This document shows positions 16,102 through 25,508 of a DNA stretch of 41,192 bases, piece after piece; positions within the stretch are counted from its first letter, which is position 1, and each line of letters starts with the position of its first letter. The position numbers and the translations under genes are program-made. The notes beneath the pieces are model-generated. The model had not been told where the DNA came from, did not search any database, and saw only the letters and a program-made list of their open reading frames with translations. This DNA comes from Chitinophaga pinensis (GTDB taxonomy: Bacteria; Bacteroidota; Bacteroidia; UKL13-3). The stretch is from assembly GCA_945898275.1 (NCBI GenBank), contig CAMDHZ010000026.1, positions 1-41,192 of the forward strand, in the 5' to 3' direction.

Positions 16102-17649
16102 TTATTGTCTAACTTCAAGTGCCAAAGAAGCTGGAACAGGAACAACACCAGCAGGGCCTTTAGCTTTAATACCCATTAATATATAAATATCACCAGGTCT
16201 TGCAGAATTTAACATAGATTTTGCTCTTGGTGTCAATTGCTCACTATTACCTTTTTCTACAGATGCCTGACCATTTTTTGGCTTATAAACTAAATTCCAT
16301 TCAGTAGGTGAATACTTAACTCCTTCAAATGCAAAGTCTTTTAAAGCTGTTAACACAAAGTTTGCAGATTTTAACTGACCCATAGATACAGAACCCGATG
16401 CATCAATTGGTCCAAGCATTGGTTGTGGCTTAGGAACTTGACGAACGCGATATTCTTTTATACCCATTGTTTTTCCATCTACAGAAGCAGAAATGGTAAC
16501 TGTTCTTTGAGAACCATCTACAGAAAGTTCAAACTCTCCATCTTTTACCTTCTTTAAGCTTCCACCAGAAGTACATGAAACGTTAATTTTATTAGCACCA
16601 ACACCTGGTACAGAAACTGAAATTGGATTTTGAAGTCCAATATAAACTACATTCATTTTTGTTGCAGAGATTACTGCTATAGGAGCTAAGGCAAAAAACT
16701 CACCTTCTTTTTCATAAGTTTTCTTTTGACCACTGCTATTTACTGTTGAAATAACAGCCTTAAACTTATTAATACCTTCTCTAGTTGCAGTCATTGTATA
16801 CTTACCAATACCCTTTTCGGATGCAATTTTAGAACCATTAACGGTAATATCAGCTTCACTTCTGCTACTTGACGCAGCTAAGAATATTTCAGCTTCATAC
16901 TTATTCCCTAAAGTAATATAAGTTCCACTTGTAGGTATAATTTGAGCTTGAAAATCTGTTACAATTTGAACATCATCAGTTAATGAACCTTTTAACAAGT
17001 CTAAAATTTGAGATTCAGTATTTTTAATGTCATTTTGTGTTTTAGCCATAAGCGCTACAACAGCTGCTAAAGGCGTATGTTCAAACATTTCTGATTCCCA
17101 AGTTTGTCCATCTTTAGGGTCTTCAGTTAAAAGGTCTGATTTAACCATTTTTTGCTTATCTGCAGATAAAACAGCTAGCATTTTAGTTCTAAGCTCATTA
17201 ATTTTAGCCTTAACTTCAGCACCTTTTCCTTGATTAATCATTAAATTGGCATGTAATTCAATATTACTAGCTTGAGCCAATTCTTCTTTAGGGTCTCCTT
17301 CTGGAAACTCATCAGAACCTTTACGACCTCCTGCAGTGGTGATTAATTCATCCTTTAAAGTTTGAAAATACTTAACACCTTCATCAGCAATCTTCTTTAA
17401 CTCGATTGATTTGTTGTAGGCTTCAGTACCTTTGGTATCATTGGGAAGATCTGTATGAAACTTCTCAATTTGTACCATTGTATTTTTGTTCTTTTCATCA
17501 ATGTTTCGGCCAGCACTATCCATGCTCACCTCCACCATATGAAAAGACTTTAAGATCTCTGCTGATACATTTAGCGCCAACAATGCTGTTAGCACTAAAT
17601 ACATCATATTGATCATTTTTTGTCTTACTGTTAATTTACCACCAGCCAT
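16102..17649 (-). CDS. gldM: Type IX secretion motor protein GldM (PorM)
   Basis: The proton-motive-force-driven motor subunit that spans the periplasm and pushes on the GldKN ring. A single N-terminal membrane helix (about residues 12-32, INMMYLVLTALLALNVSAEIL) is followed by a helical D1 region (about 35-220) and three Ig-like periplasmic domains to residue 515. The membrane helix contains the conserved Glu that is proposed to act with GldL in proton flow. 515 residues is the expected size. Confidence 0.96.
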   Translation of the reverse strand: MAGGKLTVRQKMINMMYLVLTALLALNVSAEILKSFHMVEVSMDSAGRNIDEKNKNTMVQIEKFHTDLPNDTKGTEAYNKSIELKKIADEGVKYFQTLKDELITTAGGRKGSDEFPEGDPKEELAQASNIELHANLMINQGKGAEVKAKINELRTKMLAVLSADKQKMVKSDLLTEDPKDGQTWESEMFEHTPLAAVVALMAKTQNDIKNTESQILDLLKGSLTDDVQIVTDFQAQIIPTSGTYITLGNKYEAEIFLAASSSRSEADITVNGSKIASEKGIGKYTMTATREGINKFKAVISTVNSSGQKKTYEKEGEFFALAPIAVISATKMNVVYIGLQNPISVSVPGVGANKINVSCTSGGSLKKVKDGEFELSVDGSQRTVTISASVDGKTMGIKEYRVRQVPKPQPMLGPIDASGSVSMGQLKSANFVLTALKDFAFEGVKYSPTEWNLVYKPKNGQASVEKGNSEQLTPRAKSMLNSARPGDIYILMGIKAKGPAGVVPVPASLALEVRQ

Positions 17650-17677
17650 GTTTTAAAATAATTTAATGAATTTAAAA

Positions 17678-18472
17678 TTAGTTGCGAACGTTCATAGCAG
17701 CAAGCATGTTGCCGTATACACTGTTTAACGAAGAAATGTTCTTGTTTAGTTTATCCATTTCTCCTTTAAATTGATCCGCATTTGATGAAGTTTCATTTAA
17801 AGTATTAACTACTTTAGATAAACCATTCACAAATTCATTAATAGATTTTAAATGATTGTTAGATTCAGCAATTTCTAATTCGTAAATTGAATTTAATGAA
17901 GAAAGATTTTTAGTCATTTTTTCAATTTGTGCGCCATATTCGCGAGATCCTTCTGAAGCGTTAACAATGCCTTCCATTGCTACAACAGCTTTAGAATAAG
18001 ATGTGTTAATTCCAGTTAAAGAATCTGCAGCTTGTTGTACATTTTTAGTGTAATTATCTGTAGCTACTGCAGCAGTAGAAAGTTCTTTCATACTTGTAAC
18101 GTTTTCGCTTAAAGTACGCATTCCATTTCCTAGGCTGCTAATCAAATCAGGTCCGATTTTAGCATCTTCCAACATTTTATCTAATTGTTGAGTGATAGAA
18201 CCTTTGTTTGCAGAAGACTTCTTTTCTTTTGGTTCTAATCCAGCTAATTCAGGATATACCAATGTCCAATCTGGTTCTGCATGAGGTGGTTCGAAAGCCG
18301 AAATAAAGAAAATTGCTGCCTCAGTTAATAAACCTACCATCAACATGAAATCAGCACCTGGCCAATGTAGAATTTTAAATAATGCACCGATAATTACGAT
18401 TGCCGCTCCGATACCATACGCTTTAGCCATGAAAGACTTAAAGCCTTTGCTTTCCATAAAACTGTTTTTCAT
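17678..18472 (-). CDS. gldL: Type IX secretion motor protein GldL (PorL)
   Basis: The inner-membrane stator partner of GldM. Two membrane helices lie near residues 18-36 (YGIGAAIVIIGALFKILHW) and 42-60 (LMVGLLTEAAIFFISAF). They include the Glu of LLTEAAIF, which matches the conserved charge proposed to take part in proton translocation. The remaining 200 residues are cytoplasmic and helical, with heptad-like repeats around NTLNETSSNADQFKGE. The order K-L-M-N and the 28-base gap to gldM are standard. Confidence 0.96.
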   Translation of the reverse strand: MKNSFMESKGFKSFMAKAYGIGAAIVIIGALFKILHWPGADFMLMVGLLTEAAIFFISAFEPPHAEPDWTLVYPELAGLEPKEKKSSANKGSITQQLDKMLEDAKIGPDLISSLGNGMRTLSENVTSMKELSTAAVATDNYTKNVQQAADSLTGINTSYSKAVVAMEGIVNASEGSREYGAQIEKMTKNLSSLNSIYELEIAESNNHLKSINEFVNGLSKVVNTLNETSSNADQFKGEMDKLNKNISSLNSVYGNMLAAMNVRN

Positions 18473-18517
18473 TGTTAGGATTGTTTAGTTAGTTTAGTTG
18501 ATATTGATTGATTGATT

Positions 18518-19804
18518 TTACTTTTTATCTCTGTTAGAGCGTCCTACATAACTCATTACACAACGGAAACCAGTGTAAGAGTTGCAGCTATCTTGGTATT
18601 CATAAGTTCTAGAACCATTGCTGATATAATGTGCAATATCTTTCCATGAACCTCCACGAAGTACTTTTCTTTTTAAGGTTTCTTTATCCTCGTCTTTAGC
18701 GTCATACTGATAATCTGAGTTTAAATCATGTGAAAATAAGTGACCAGACTCTGCAAAAGCAGATATAGTCCATTCTGCAACATTACCACTCATATCATAT
18801 AGACCGTAATCATTAGGGAAGTAAGAAGCTACACGAATTGGATAAACTCCACCATCTGCGCCATAATCACCACGACCAGGTTTGAAGTTAGCTAAAGCGC
18901 AACCTTTAGCATTGCGTACATAAGGTCCACCCCAAGGATACATTGTTTGATCTCTTCCTCCTCTTGCTGCGTATTCCCACTCATATTCGGTTGGTAATCT
19001 AAATGCTGTAACCAAATTCTCGCCATTTTCAGCATAAGAAGCATTCAAATGGAAGGTTCTCCAATGACAGAAAGCACGCGCTTGCTTCCAATTTACACCT
19101 ACTACTGGATAATCATCATATTTTGGATGCCAGTAGTACATTGTAGAAATTGGCTCATTATAAGCGTAAGTAAAATCACGCATAAATACTAGTGTATCAG
19201 GATAAACCTCTACAACCTCTTCTTTTTTGAATTCGGCTCTGCTATGCTTGTAGGCATCTTGCTTATGCAACAAAGCGGCTGCTCTATAATCTACATAATC
19301 GTAGCGATATTTGAGTTTTCTAACGTCTATTTGCTTAGTACGGTAGTAAATTTCATTACCTTGATAATACAAATCATTGATTTCACCGCTTTTTAAATCT
19401 TCGGTTTCAATTTTTAATCTGTAATCAATGGCATGACCTTCCATCTCTTCTTCGGTGATTGGGTCAATCAAAGGAACATAAAATTTGTCTCCTAATTTTT
19501 CACGCACGATTGAATCCAAGATTTCATCTACAAATTGACGGTATTCGTTATTTGTAATTTCAGTATCATCCATGTAAAAGGCTGTTACTGTAATTTGCTT
19601 ATTAGGTGCAATCATTGCATTAGGAACATCTTGTTCGTTTGCACCAACATGAATTGTTCCTGAAGGAATGTAAACTGTACCAAATGGTTGCGGATGGAAC
19701 CACGCGCTGCGCCCTGGAACACCATTTAATTCCCCATTGTTACTGCTGCAACTTCCTAGAACCACAGCCAACGAAAGGAAGAAAAACCACTTAAATTGCT
19801 TCAT
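18518..19804 (-). CDS. gldK: Type IX secretion lipoprotein GldK (PorK)
   Basis: A ring-forming outer-membrane lipoprotein. It has a lipoprotein signal with lipobox LGSC (Cys 19). A formylglycine-generating-enzyme (FGE-sulfatase) fold covers the rest: GVNWKQARAFCHWR, RLPTEYEWEYAARGG, YDMSGNVAEWT, VLRGGSWKD and GFRCV. In GldK this fold is structural and not known to be enzymatic. The gene leads the gldKLMN operon. A candidate promoter of Bacteroidota type lies 33-63 bases upstream of its start. Confidence 0.96.
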   Translation of the reverse strand: MKQFKWFFFLSLAVVLGSCSSNNGELNGVPGRSAWFHPQPFGTVYIPSGTIHVGANEQDVPNAMIAPNKQITVTAFYMDDTEITNNEYRQFVDEILDSIVREKLGDKFYVPLIDPITEEEMEGHAIDYRLKIETEDLKSGEINDLYYQGNEIYYRTKQIDVRKLKYRYDYVDYRAAALLHKQDAYKHSRAEFKKEEVVEVYPDTLVFMRDFTYAYNEPISTMYYWHPKYDDYPVVGVNWKQARAFCHWRTFHLNASYAENGENLVTAFRLPTEYEWEYAARGGRDQTMYPWGGPYVRNAKGCALANFKPGRGDYGADGGVYPIRVASYFPNDYGLYDMSGNVAEWTISAFAESGHLFSHDLNSDYQYDAKDEDKETLKRKVLRGGSWKDIAHYISNGSRTYEYQDSCNSYTGFRCVMSYVGRSNRDKK

Positions 19805-19836
19805 CGTATTGTTAAATATTAGTTACGCTAATGTGG

Positions 19837-19867
19837 CAAAATTATGATTTCATATGAATAAACCAAG
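19837..19867 (-). promoter_or_regulatory. Candidate Bacteroidota promoter for gldKLMN
   Basis: On the minus strand, TAATTTTG (19837-19844) fits the -7 consensus TANNTTTG. A CTTG (19864-19867) 19 bases upstream partly fits the -33 TTTG element. The site lies 33-63 bases upstream of the gldK ATG. It is a consensus match only. Confidence 0.4.
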
Positions 19868-19916
19868 TTTTGCCATAAATTATTTGTATAAAAACGAACT
19901 TTTTGAAAAATTATTA

Positions 19917-20933
19917 TTACATGAACCTCGGTCCAACCCTAGATCTAATAGGTTTATCCCTTTCTGGAATCTTAACCCCAAAGCAATATCTTAATACTAT
20001 TTCATGAGAACCTGAAGAGTAATTAAGGATTTTAGTTGTGGTTAAATCATAGGAGTATCCTGCAAATAACGGGAATTTAGGGAATTCATACCCAGCCAAA
20101 ATAACAACTGCATCCATTGGCCTCCAAGTTAAACCGCCTTTGATACTTTGGTTCAATATTGCCATACAATTAATATCTGCTTGTATTTTACCTGGATCTT
20201 TTTTAACAAGCACATTTGGGTTCAAAACTAATCCATTGCCTAAATCATAATCTGCTCCCGTAACAAAATAGTAATGTAATTTTGAATCTACTGTTGAAGA
20301 ACCTTTCGGATCCCAAGTATATGTAATTGTATTTTGGTTTAAATGTGTGGCAGAGAGTCCAGCATAAAAATTATCTACTATCCCAAATAGATTTGCTTGT
20401 GTATAGTATAAACCAAAATCAAGGTCTAAAGCTGTGCCTCTTACTACACCATTTGGTATTAATGGGTCATTTGGGTCAATTGCTTTCAATTTGCCTCCAT
20501 CCAAAGACCTTTGCATTTGCCCTACGCCTATCCCTATACCTAAGTTGCCACCTGTTCCAATAGGTTGACGGTATGCTAGCGCTCCACGAAATACTAAATT
20601 TTCTTCAAAGCCAAGTACATCGTTTACAATAGTAACCCCTACTCCAAGCCTTTGACTTTTTCCAATACTTGCATTAATAGAACCAACGAGGTTTCTAGGT
20701 GGATCTCCTTGTGCTACATCTCCTATGTATGTGCTTCCGCCAAAACCAACCCATTGGTTACGGTTTAATAAACTTACACAAATTTTCCCATCAGTTGCCC
20801 CAGCATTACCAGCATTGAACAATAATTTATTGTACATAAATTGACTGTAATGTGGATCTTGCTGAGCCTTTAAGGTAACAGCTGATAAGAGGACAACTGT
20901 AGCAAAAATAATTTTTGTAAAAGGTATCTTCAT
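19917..20933 (-). CDS. PorP/SprF family type IX secretion outer-membrane protein
   Basis: A signal peptide of about 24 residues (TLKAQ) precedes a predicted 14-strand barrel with the family signature QQDPHYSQFMYNKLLFNAGNAG. PorP is part of the type IX core and contacts the GldKN ring. SprF paralogs help export particular adhesins such as SprB. Its position immediately upstream of gldK on the same strand favours the PorP role, but genomes often hold several paralogs. A 112-base gap with a candidate promoter separates it from gldK, so it may have its own transcript. Confidence 0.9.
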   Translation of the reverse strand: MKIPFTKIIFATVVLLSAVTLKAQQDPHYSQFMYNKLLFNAGNAGATDGKICVSLLNRNQWVGFGGSTYIGDVAQGDPPRNLVGSINASIGKSQRLGVGVTIVNDVLGFEENLVFRGALAYRQPIGTGGNLGIGIGVGQMQRSLDGGKLKAIDPNDPLIPNGVVRGTALDLDFGLYYTQANLFGIVDNFYAGLSATHLNQNTITYTWDPKGSSTVDSKLHYYFVTGADYDLGNGLVLNPNVLVKKDPGKIQADINCMAILNQSIKGGLTWRPMDAVVILAGYEFPKFPLFAGYSYDLTTTKILNYSSGSHEIVLRYCFGVKIPERDKPIRSRVGPRFM

Positions 20934-21044
20934 TCTTTAGTTCGTTAATTCTCTAGTTGTATTGAATTACGAATTTAGAAAATATCAGCAATAAAAGAAG
21001 CCTTGTGTAAAATTTAAGAAAAATTATACATTACTAGACACCTA

Positions 21045-21815
21045 TTAAATCCCTTTATTATGGGCTTCAATATGCTTATCGATGGCCATTATCATGGATG
21101 GTTTTTGTGGAGTTGGTGCTTGAACATTTGCCACCAAACCCGCGTCAATCATGGCTTTTATAGTGGTGGCTCCAAACCCTGCTATCAATGTTTTATTCTG
21201 TTTGAACTCTGGAAAATTCTCGAAAAGTGAACGAATATCTGCTGGACTAAAAAATGCAATGATATCGTAATTTACATGAGTTAAATCGCTTAAGTCGGAA
21301 GATTTTATCTTGTAAAAGTATCCTTCTTTGAATTCGATTTTACTTTTCTTCATGAATTTTTCGATGTCTTGCTTTCTCCAATCACTGCATGCAAAAAGAT
21401 ATTTTTCTGTTAAATGATTTTTGAAGAGTGGAAAAAGTTCCATTTCGGTGCCCTTGCCAACAAATATTTTACGCTTTCTAACTTGTATGTATTTAGCAAG
21501 ATAATTTGCAATACTTTCATTTACGCAAAAGTATTTCATTTCTGCAGGCATTTCTTGCTTCATCTCGGCGCACATTCTAAAGAAATGGTCAACAGAATTT
21601 CTAGAATTTAAAATGATGGCTGTATAGTCTAAGATATTTATTCTTTGTTGCCTAAATTCTTTTGCAGAAATAGGTTCAACCTGAATAAAAGGCCTAAAAT
21701 CCATTTTAAGCTTGTACTTTCTTTCAAGTTCAAACCAAGGTGACTTCTCACTCTCTGGACGAGGTTGAGAAATTAATATACTTTTTATTTTCGACGCTTT
21801 TACACTACCTGCCAT
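21045..21815 (-). CDS. hemD: Uroporphyrinogen-III synthase (HemD-like)
   Basis: Closes hydroxymethylbilane to uroporphyrinogen III in haem and sirohaem synthesis. The 256-residue product shows the two-lobed HemD pattern: ILISQPRPES at the start, then AIILNSRNSVDHFF and DIIAFFSPADIRSLFENF, then TLIAGFGATTIKAMIDAG. HemD is poorly conserved, so assignment rests on these segments. Its first 11 bases overlap the end of the DUF4271 gene, which suggests translational coupling. No other porphyrin-pathway gene is in this cluster; hemW lies 2.6 kb away on the other strand. Confidence 0.82.
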   Translation of the reverse strand: MAGSVKASKIKSILISQPRPESEKSPWFELERKYKLKMDFRPFIQVEPISAKEFRQQRINILDYTAIILNSRNSVDHFFRMCAEMKQEMPAEMKYFCVNESIANYLAKYIQVRKRKIFVGKGTEMELFPLFKNHLTEKYLFACSDWRKQDIEKFMKKSKIEFKEGYFYKIKSSDLSDLTHVNYDIIAFFSPADIRSLFENFPEFKQNKTLIAGFGATTIKAMIDAGLVANVQAPTPQKPSMIMAIDKHIEAHNKGI

Positions 21816-22731
21816 TGATGAACAACTTTAACAAAATTAGCCAAGGCACAATTTCCAAGCTGCAAAGGTATAAAATTATGTAGATTAATTGTTCATTACC
21901 TGCTTGCAAACTCATTAATGTATTTTTAATGGTTCGGAAAATGATAGCTATAAAAATCAAAATTAAAATAATAGACTCAACAACCATAAGGGTTTCAGGT
22001 GTTGGTATATAAATATAAAATAAGTTAAAAAAAACAAGCAACACACCCAAAAAATTATTTACAACAAGCGTATTATATAGAAATACTTGAGCATATTTAC
22101 CCATTTCAAAAATGTAACCAACCACAATGCCAATAATGAATTTACCTGCATAAAGCACTAACAATATTCCAACTTGTTGCCAAAGCCTAAAAGAATATTG
22201 CACATTTTCTTCTAAACTATGGTACTCAATATAGGTGACCCAAAAAAGAGATAACGAAAGCAAAAAGTTTGCAAATAGTGCAATATGATTAAACAAATAA
22301 CTTCCTGTTTTTTCACTTGAGAATTTCAAATCAATGTTAAAATCAATTGATGTCATTAACTGTTCATCAAATCGCTTTATGTTAGAAATTCTTATAAATG
22401 ATATAAAGCATAGTGAACCAACTAAAATCCAAAATTTCCAATTCTCGCGCTTGGGTAATCTATATCTGATGGATTTTAACCTAGGCAAATCGCGCGTTTT
22501 CTCAGACTCATTCATTTGAACCTCTTCCCCACTGATTTGTTCATTAAGAAAGAACATTTTACGCAAGTTATTATCCCTTCGTAAGCTGTCTAAAAAGATT
22601 GTTCCTTCAGGTTTTTTAATTTGAACAGGGATTTTTATGCTATCACTTTTTTGCAATACAGTAGCTGTTTGAGCCAACATTGTGTTAAGTCCAAAAAGTA
22701 AGAAGGCAAAAAGTGAAAGTAGTTTTTTCAA
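21805..22731 (-). CDS. DUF4271 membrane protein
   Basis: 308 residues with a signal-like N-terminus ending in LAQ, an extracytoplasmic region of about 85 residues, then about six membrane helices from residue 100. The C-terminus LCSLEIVPWLILLKLF is the DUF4271 signature. The family is restricted to Bacteroidota and has no established function. It overlaps hemD by 11 bases and begins one base after the BamA-like gene, so the three are most likely one operon. Confidence 0.82.
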   Translation of the reverse strand: MKKLLSLFAFLLFGLNTMLAQTATVLQKSDSIKIPVQIKKPEGTIFLDSLRRDNNLRKMFFLNEQISGEEVQMNESEKTRDLPRLKSIRYRLPKRENWKFWILVGSLCFISFIRISNIKRFDEQLMTSIDFNIDLKFSSEKTGSYLFNHIALFANFLLSLSLFWVTYIEYHSLEENVQYSFRLWQQVGILLVLYAGKFIIGIVVGYIFEMGKYAQVFLYNTLVVNNFLGVLLVFFNLFYIYIPTPETLMVVESIILILIFIAIIFRTIKNTLMSLQAGNEQLIYIILYLCSLEIVPWLILLKLFINGR

Positions 22732-22732
22732 A

Positions 22733-24361
22733 TTAAAAAAAGTTCAATAAGCCAAAATGTATTTTTGCAAACCTCCACGCTAGCGGATTTCCCTTCTCGC
22801 TGCCAACTGCATAATATAAAGTAAATAATCCAGCGCCAGTTTCTAAATTCATACCAGCTCCAATGCCATATGGCCAATCGGAGGTTTTTGCAGGGTTTGC
22901 TTTATTTTCATAATAAGCGCCGTTAGCAAATAATAGGAATCCAGAATTTTGTTGAAATAAATATTTCATTTCAATGTTTAATACAGCAAAAGTACTTGCA
23001 AATATGCTTTGTTCATCAAAGCCTTTTAAAGTTTTTATTCCACCAATTCTATAAAGTTCATTTAGAAAGAGCTGAGAATTATACACCCAACCCGTTTTCA
23101 ATTGATTGGCTAAAACCCAATTTTTCCCAATTGGAATATAAAATGCTGCGTTAATATTAGATTTATATTGTATGGTATTTTTCTGAATTGAATCGTAAAC
23201 ATTATAAATTCCACCCTCACTTGTGCTGAATTTTATTTCTTTTAAGCTATTGTTTTCTAAGATGTTTTTTAATCCAGTTGCAAAATCAAACTCCAATACG
23301 TAACCGCGCCTTGGATTAAGTGCATAATCTAACTTGATTAATTTTCCACCTAAACCATAATAGGTGGTTTTAACATCTGAAAACAAAGGAAGTTTACCCG
23401 TTTGCCTTACATATAGTGTATCTGGAGATAGTACATTAACCTGCTGCTGTTGTAGGTTCATCTTTAAATAACTCCCCCCTCCTATTGAATATTGAAATCC
23501 TAAATCATTAAATATTTCCAGGTAAGTACTGTCAAATCTTAATAACTTAAATGAATAATCTAGTCCAAGCTTTGTTTTTAAAAAAAATGGCCAAAAGAAT
23601 TGTGCTTGCAAATCTTGTGAACCACTTAAAAAACTTTTAAAGGATAAAGATAAATTCTTTCCACTGCCAGCTAAATTTAACAGCTTCAAATTTAGATCAC
23701 CAGTAATCACTAGTTTATTATTAAGCTGACTGTTTGGGGCAAAACCAATGATACCATCAAATGAACTTGCCTTTCTGTTTTCTAAGTATAAAACAGGTTT
23801 AGCCTTGTTACCAGAAAAGTAAACACCTGGCGCTCGAGTAACCTTTATATACGGCAACTCACTTAATCTAGCTTCTAAATTTTTGATTTGCTTTTCGCTA
23901 TAAGGTTCATTTACCTTTATATTAAGATAGTTATGCAAAAAGCTTTTTGTTATTCTAGCAGTCCCGCCAATATCAATGCTATCATAGGTTATGAGCTGCT
24001 CACTGTTGAATTTTACATTTAGGTTCAAGCCTAAACTATCTACAAACATTGAATCTAGATAAAAATTCGAAAATGGATAGCCATTTTGTTCCATTTGGGT
24101 TAATACGCCTTCTATTGCAAGCTTTAATTTACTTACATTTTCTGCCTTTTTAATCGCAGAAAAAGTTGAATTGGCAAAAGAATCCTTTGAAATGATTTTT
24201 AGGTTCAGAAAATTAATAGGCATTTTTTTATCCATCTTTTGCAGCGTATCCAATGAATTTTGAGCAAATGAATCATTAATCATGGCTGATCCAAACACTA
24301 AAACAACAAATAATATTCGACTAATCAACAAGCGGTATTTTATCTTAGTATTTTGCAGCAT
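22733..24361 (-). CDS. BamA/TamA-like outer-membrane barrel with POTRA region
   Basis: 542 residues: an N-terminal signal ending NDSFAQ near residue 34; a POTRA-like region (about 90-180, with LNLNVKFNSEQLITYDSIDI and EARLSELPYI); then a barrel domain of surface antigen D15 type to the end. The last residues FGLLNFF close with Phe, the usual barrel-recognition ending. It is too short for BamA (about 800 residues) and is closer to a TamA or single-POTRA Omp85 protein. Its start codon lies only 16 bases from that of the divergent hemW. Confidence 0.78.
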   Translation of the reverse strand: MLQNTKIKYRLLISRILFVVLVFGSAMINDSFAQNSLDTLQKMDKKMPINFLNLKIISKDSFANSTFSAIKKAENVSKLKLAIEGVLTQMEQNGYPFSNFYLDSMFVDSLGLNLNVKFNSEQLITYDSIDIGGTARITKSFLHNYLNIKVNEPYSEKQIKNLEARLSELPYIKVTRAPGVYFSGNKAKPVLYLENRKASSFDGIIGFAPNSQLNNKLVITGDLNLKLLNLAGSGKNLSLSFKSFLSGSQDLQAQFFWPFFLKTKLGLDYSFKLLRFDSTYLEIFNDLGFQYSIGGGSYLKMNLQQQQVNVLSPDTLYVRQTGKLPLFSDVKTTYYGLGGKLIKLDYALNPRRGYVLEFDFATGLKNILENNSLKEIKFSTSEGGIYNVYDSIQKNTIQYKSNINAAFYIPIGKNWVLANQLKTGWVYNSQLFLNELYRIGGIKTLKGFDEQSIFASTFAVLNIEMKYLFQQNSGFLLFANGAYYENKANPAKTSDWPYGIGAGMNLETGAGLFTLYYAVGSEKGNPLAWRFAKIHFGLLNFF

Positions 24362-24377
24362 TAATTAGCACTTAGTT

Positions 24378-25508
24378 ATGGCTGGTATTTATATTCATAT
24401 TCCGTTTTGTAAAAAGGCATGCTACTATTGTAATTTCCACTTCAGTACCACCTTACATCACAAATTAAGCTTGTGCGAAGCAATATCAAAAGAATTAATT
24501 TTAAGGAAGGATGAATTATCAGGTCAGATTATTGAAAGCATCTATTTTGGTGGAGGAACTCCTAGTATTTTATTACCAGAAGAACTTTCAATTATTTTAG
24601 ATACTTTAAAAAATCATTTCGACCTTTCTTTTGTAAGGGAGTTTACCTTAGAAGCAAATCCTGATGATATAACGGAAGCATACCTAGAATATTTGAAAGG
24701 CTCACCAATAAATCGATTAAGTTTAGGTATTCAAAGTTTTTTGGCTCAAGACCTTGCTTGGATGAACCGTGCACATGATGTTAGCCAAGCAAAGAATGCA
24801 TTAAGTTTAGTTAAGAAACATGGGTTTAATTCCATAAGCCTCGATTTAATGTATGGGCTACCAAATTTATCTCATGAAGATTGGATAGCAAACATTGCAA
24901 CAGCCCTTAGTTATTCTCCTGAACACATTTCTGCATATTGTTTAACCATAGAGCCCAAAACTGCGATGGCCAATGCAATTGAAAAAGGAAAAATGCCACC
25001 AATTGAAGAAGAAATTGCAGAAGTTCAGTTTAAGATTTTGAGAGAAATGTTGTTAAAAGCTGGCTATATACATTATGAAATTTCCAACTTTGCAAAACCT
25101 GAAAAGCTAGCTCTCCACAATACAAACTATTGGAGGGGAGAAAATTATTTAGGTGTTGGGCCAGCTGCTCATAGTTTTAATGGCAATCAAAGAAGTTGGA
25201 ACATCGCAAATAACCCACAATATCTTAAATCAATTCAACATAATGAGCTGCCTTTAACAACTGAAGTTCTTACAGAATCCAACAAGTTTAATGAATATAT
25301 TATGACCTCCTTGCGAACAGTTTGGGGTATTAACTTAGATATACTTGAGAAAAGGTTTGGTTCAAACCGAAAAAACAAATTGCTGCATGAAGCAGAAAAT
25401 TTAATTAAGGAAGGAAAATTACTACTAGTTGAAGATAAACTCAGGATTGCAGAAAATGCACTTTTTTATGCAGATGGTATTGCATCCGACTTATTTCAAC
25501 TTGGTTAA
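24378..25508 (+). CDS. hemW: Radical SAM haem chaperone HemW
   Basis: Radical-SAM protein with the 4Fe-4S motif CKKACYYCNF (Cys 11, 15, 18) followed by FGGGTPS. The residue after the last cluster Cys pairs with Phe (CNF) as in HemW, and not with Cys as in the coproporphyrinogen dehydrogenase HemN. Members of this branch bind haem and deliver it to apoproteins. 376 residues is typical. The stop codon is directly next to the stop of the convergent membrane-protein gene. A GGTTCAAACC repeat is read here as GSNRK. Confidence 0.9.
   Translation: MAGIYIHIPFCKKACYYCNFHFSTTLHHKLSLCEAISKELILRKDELSGQIIESIYFGGGTPSILLPEELSIILDTLKNHFDLSFVREFTLEANPDDITEAYLEYLKGSPINRLSLGIQSFLAQDLAWMNRAHDVSQAKNALSLVKKHGFNSISLDLMYGLPNLSHEDWIANIATALSYSPEHISAYCLTIEPKTAMANAIEKGKMPPIEEEIAEVQFKILREMLLKAGYIHYEISNFAKPEKLALHNTNYWRGENYLGVGPAAHSFNGNQRSWNIANNPQYLKSIQHNELPLTTEVLTESNKFNEYIMTSLRTVWGINLDILEKRFGSNRKNKLLHEAENLIKEGKLLLVEDKLRIAENALFYADGIASDLFQLG
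25359..25368. repeat. Iterated palindrome GGTTCAAACC, copy 6
   Basis: Exact copy in hemW read as GSN, a different frame from copies 1 and 5. The flanks extend it to TTTGGTTCAAACCGAAA. Confidence 0.8.
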
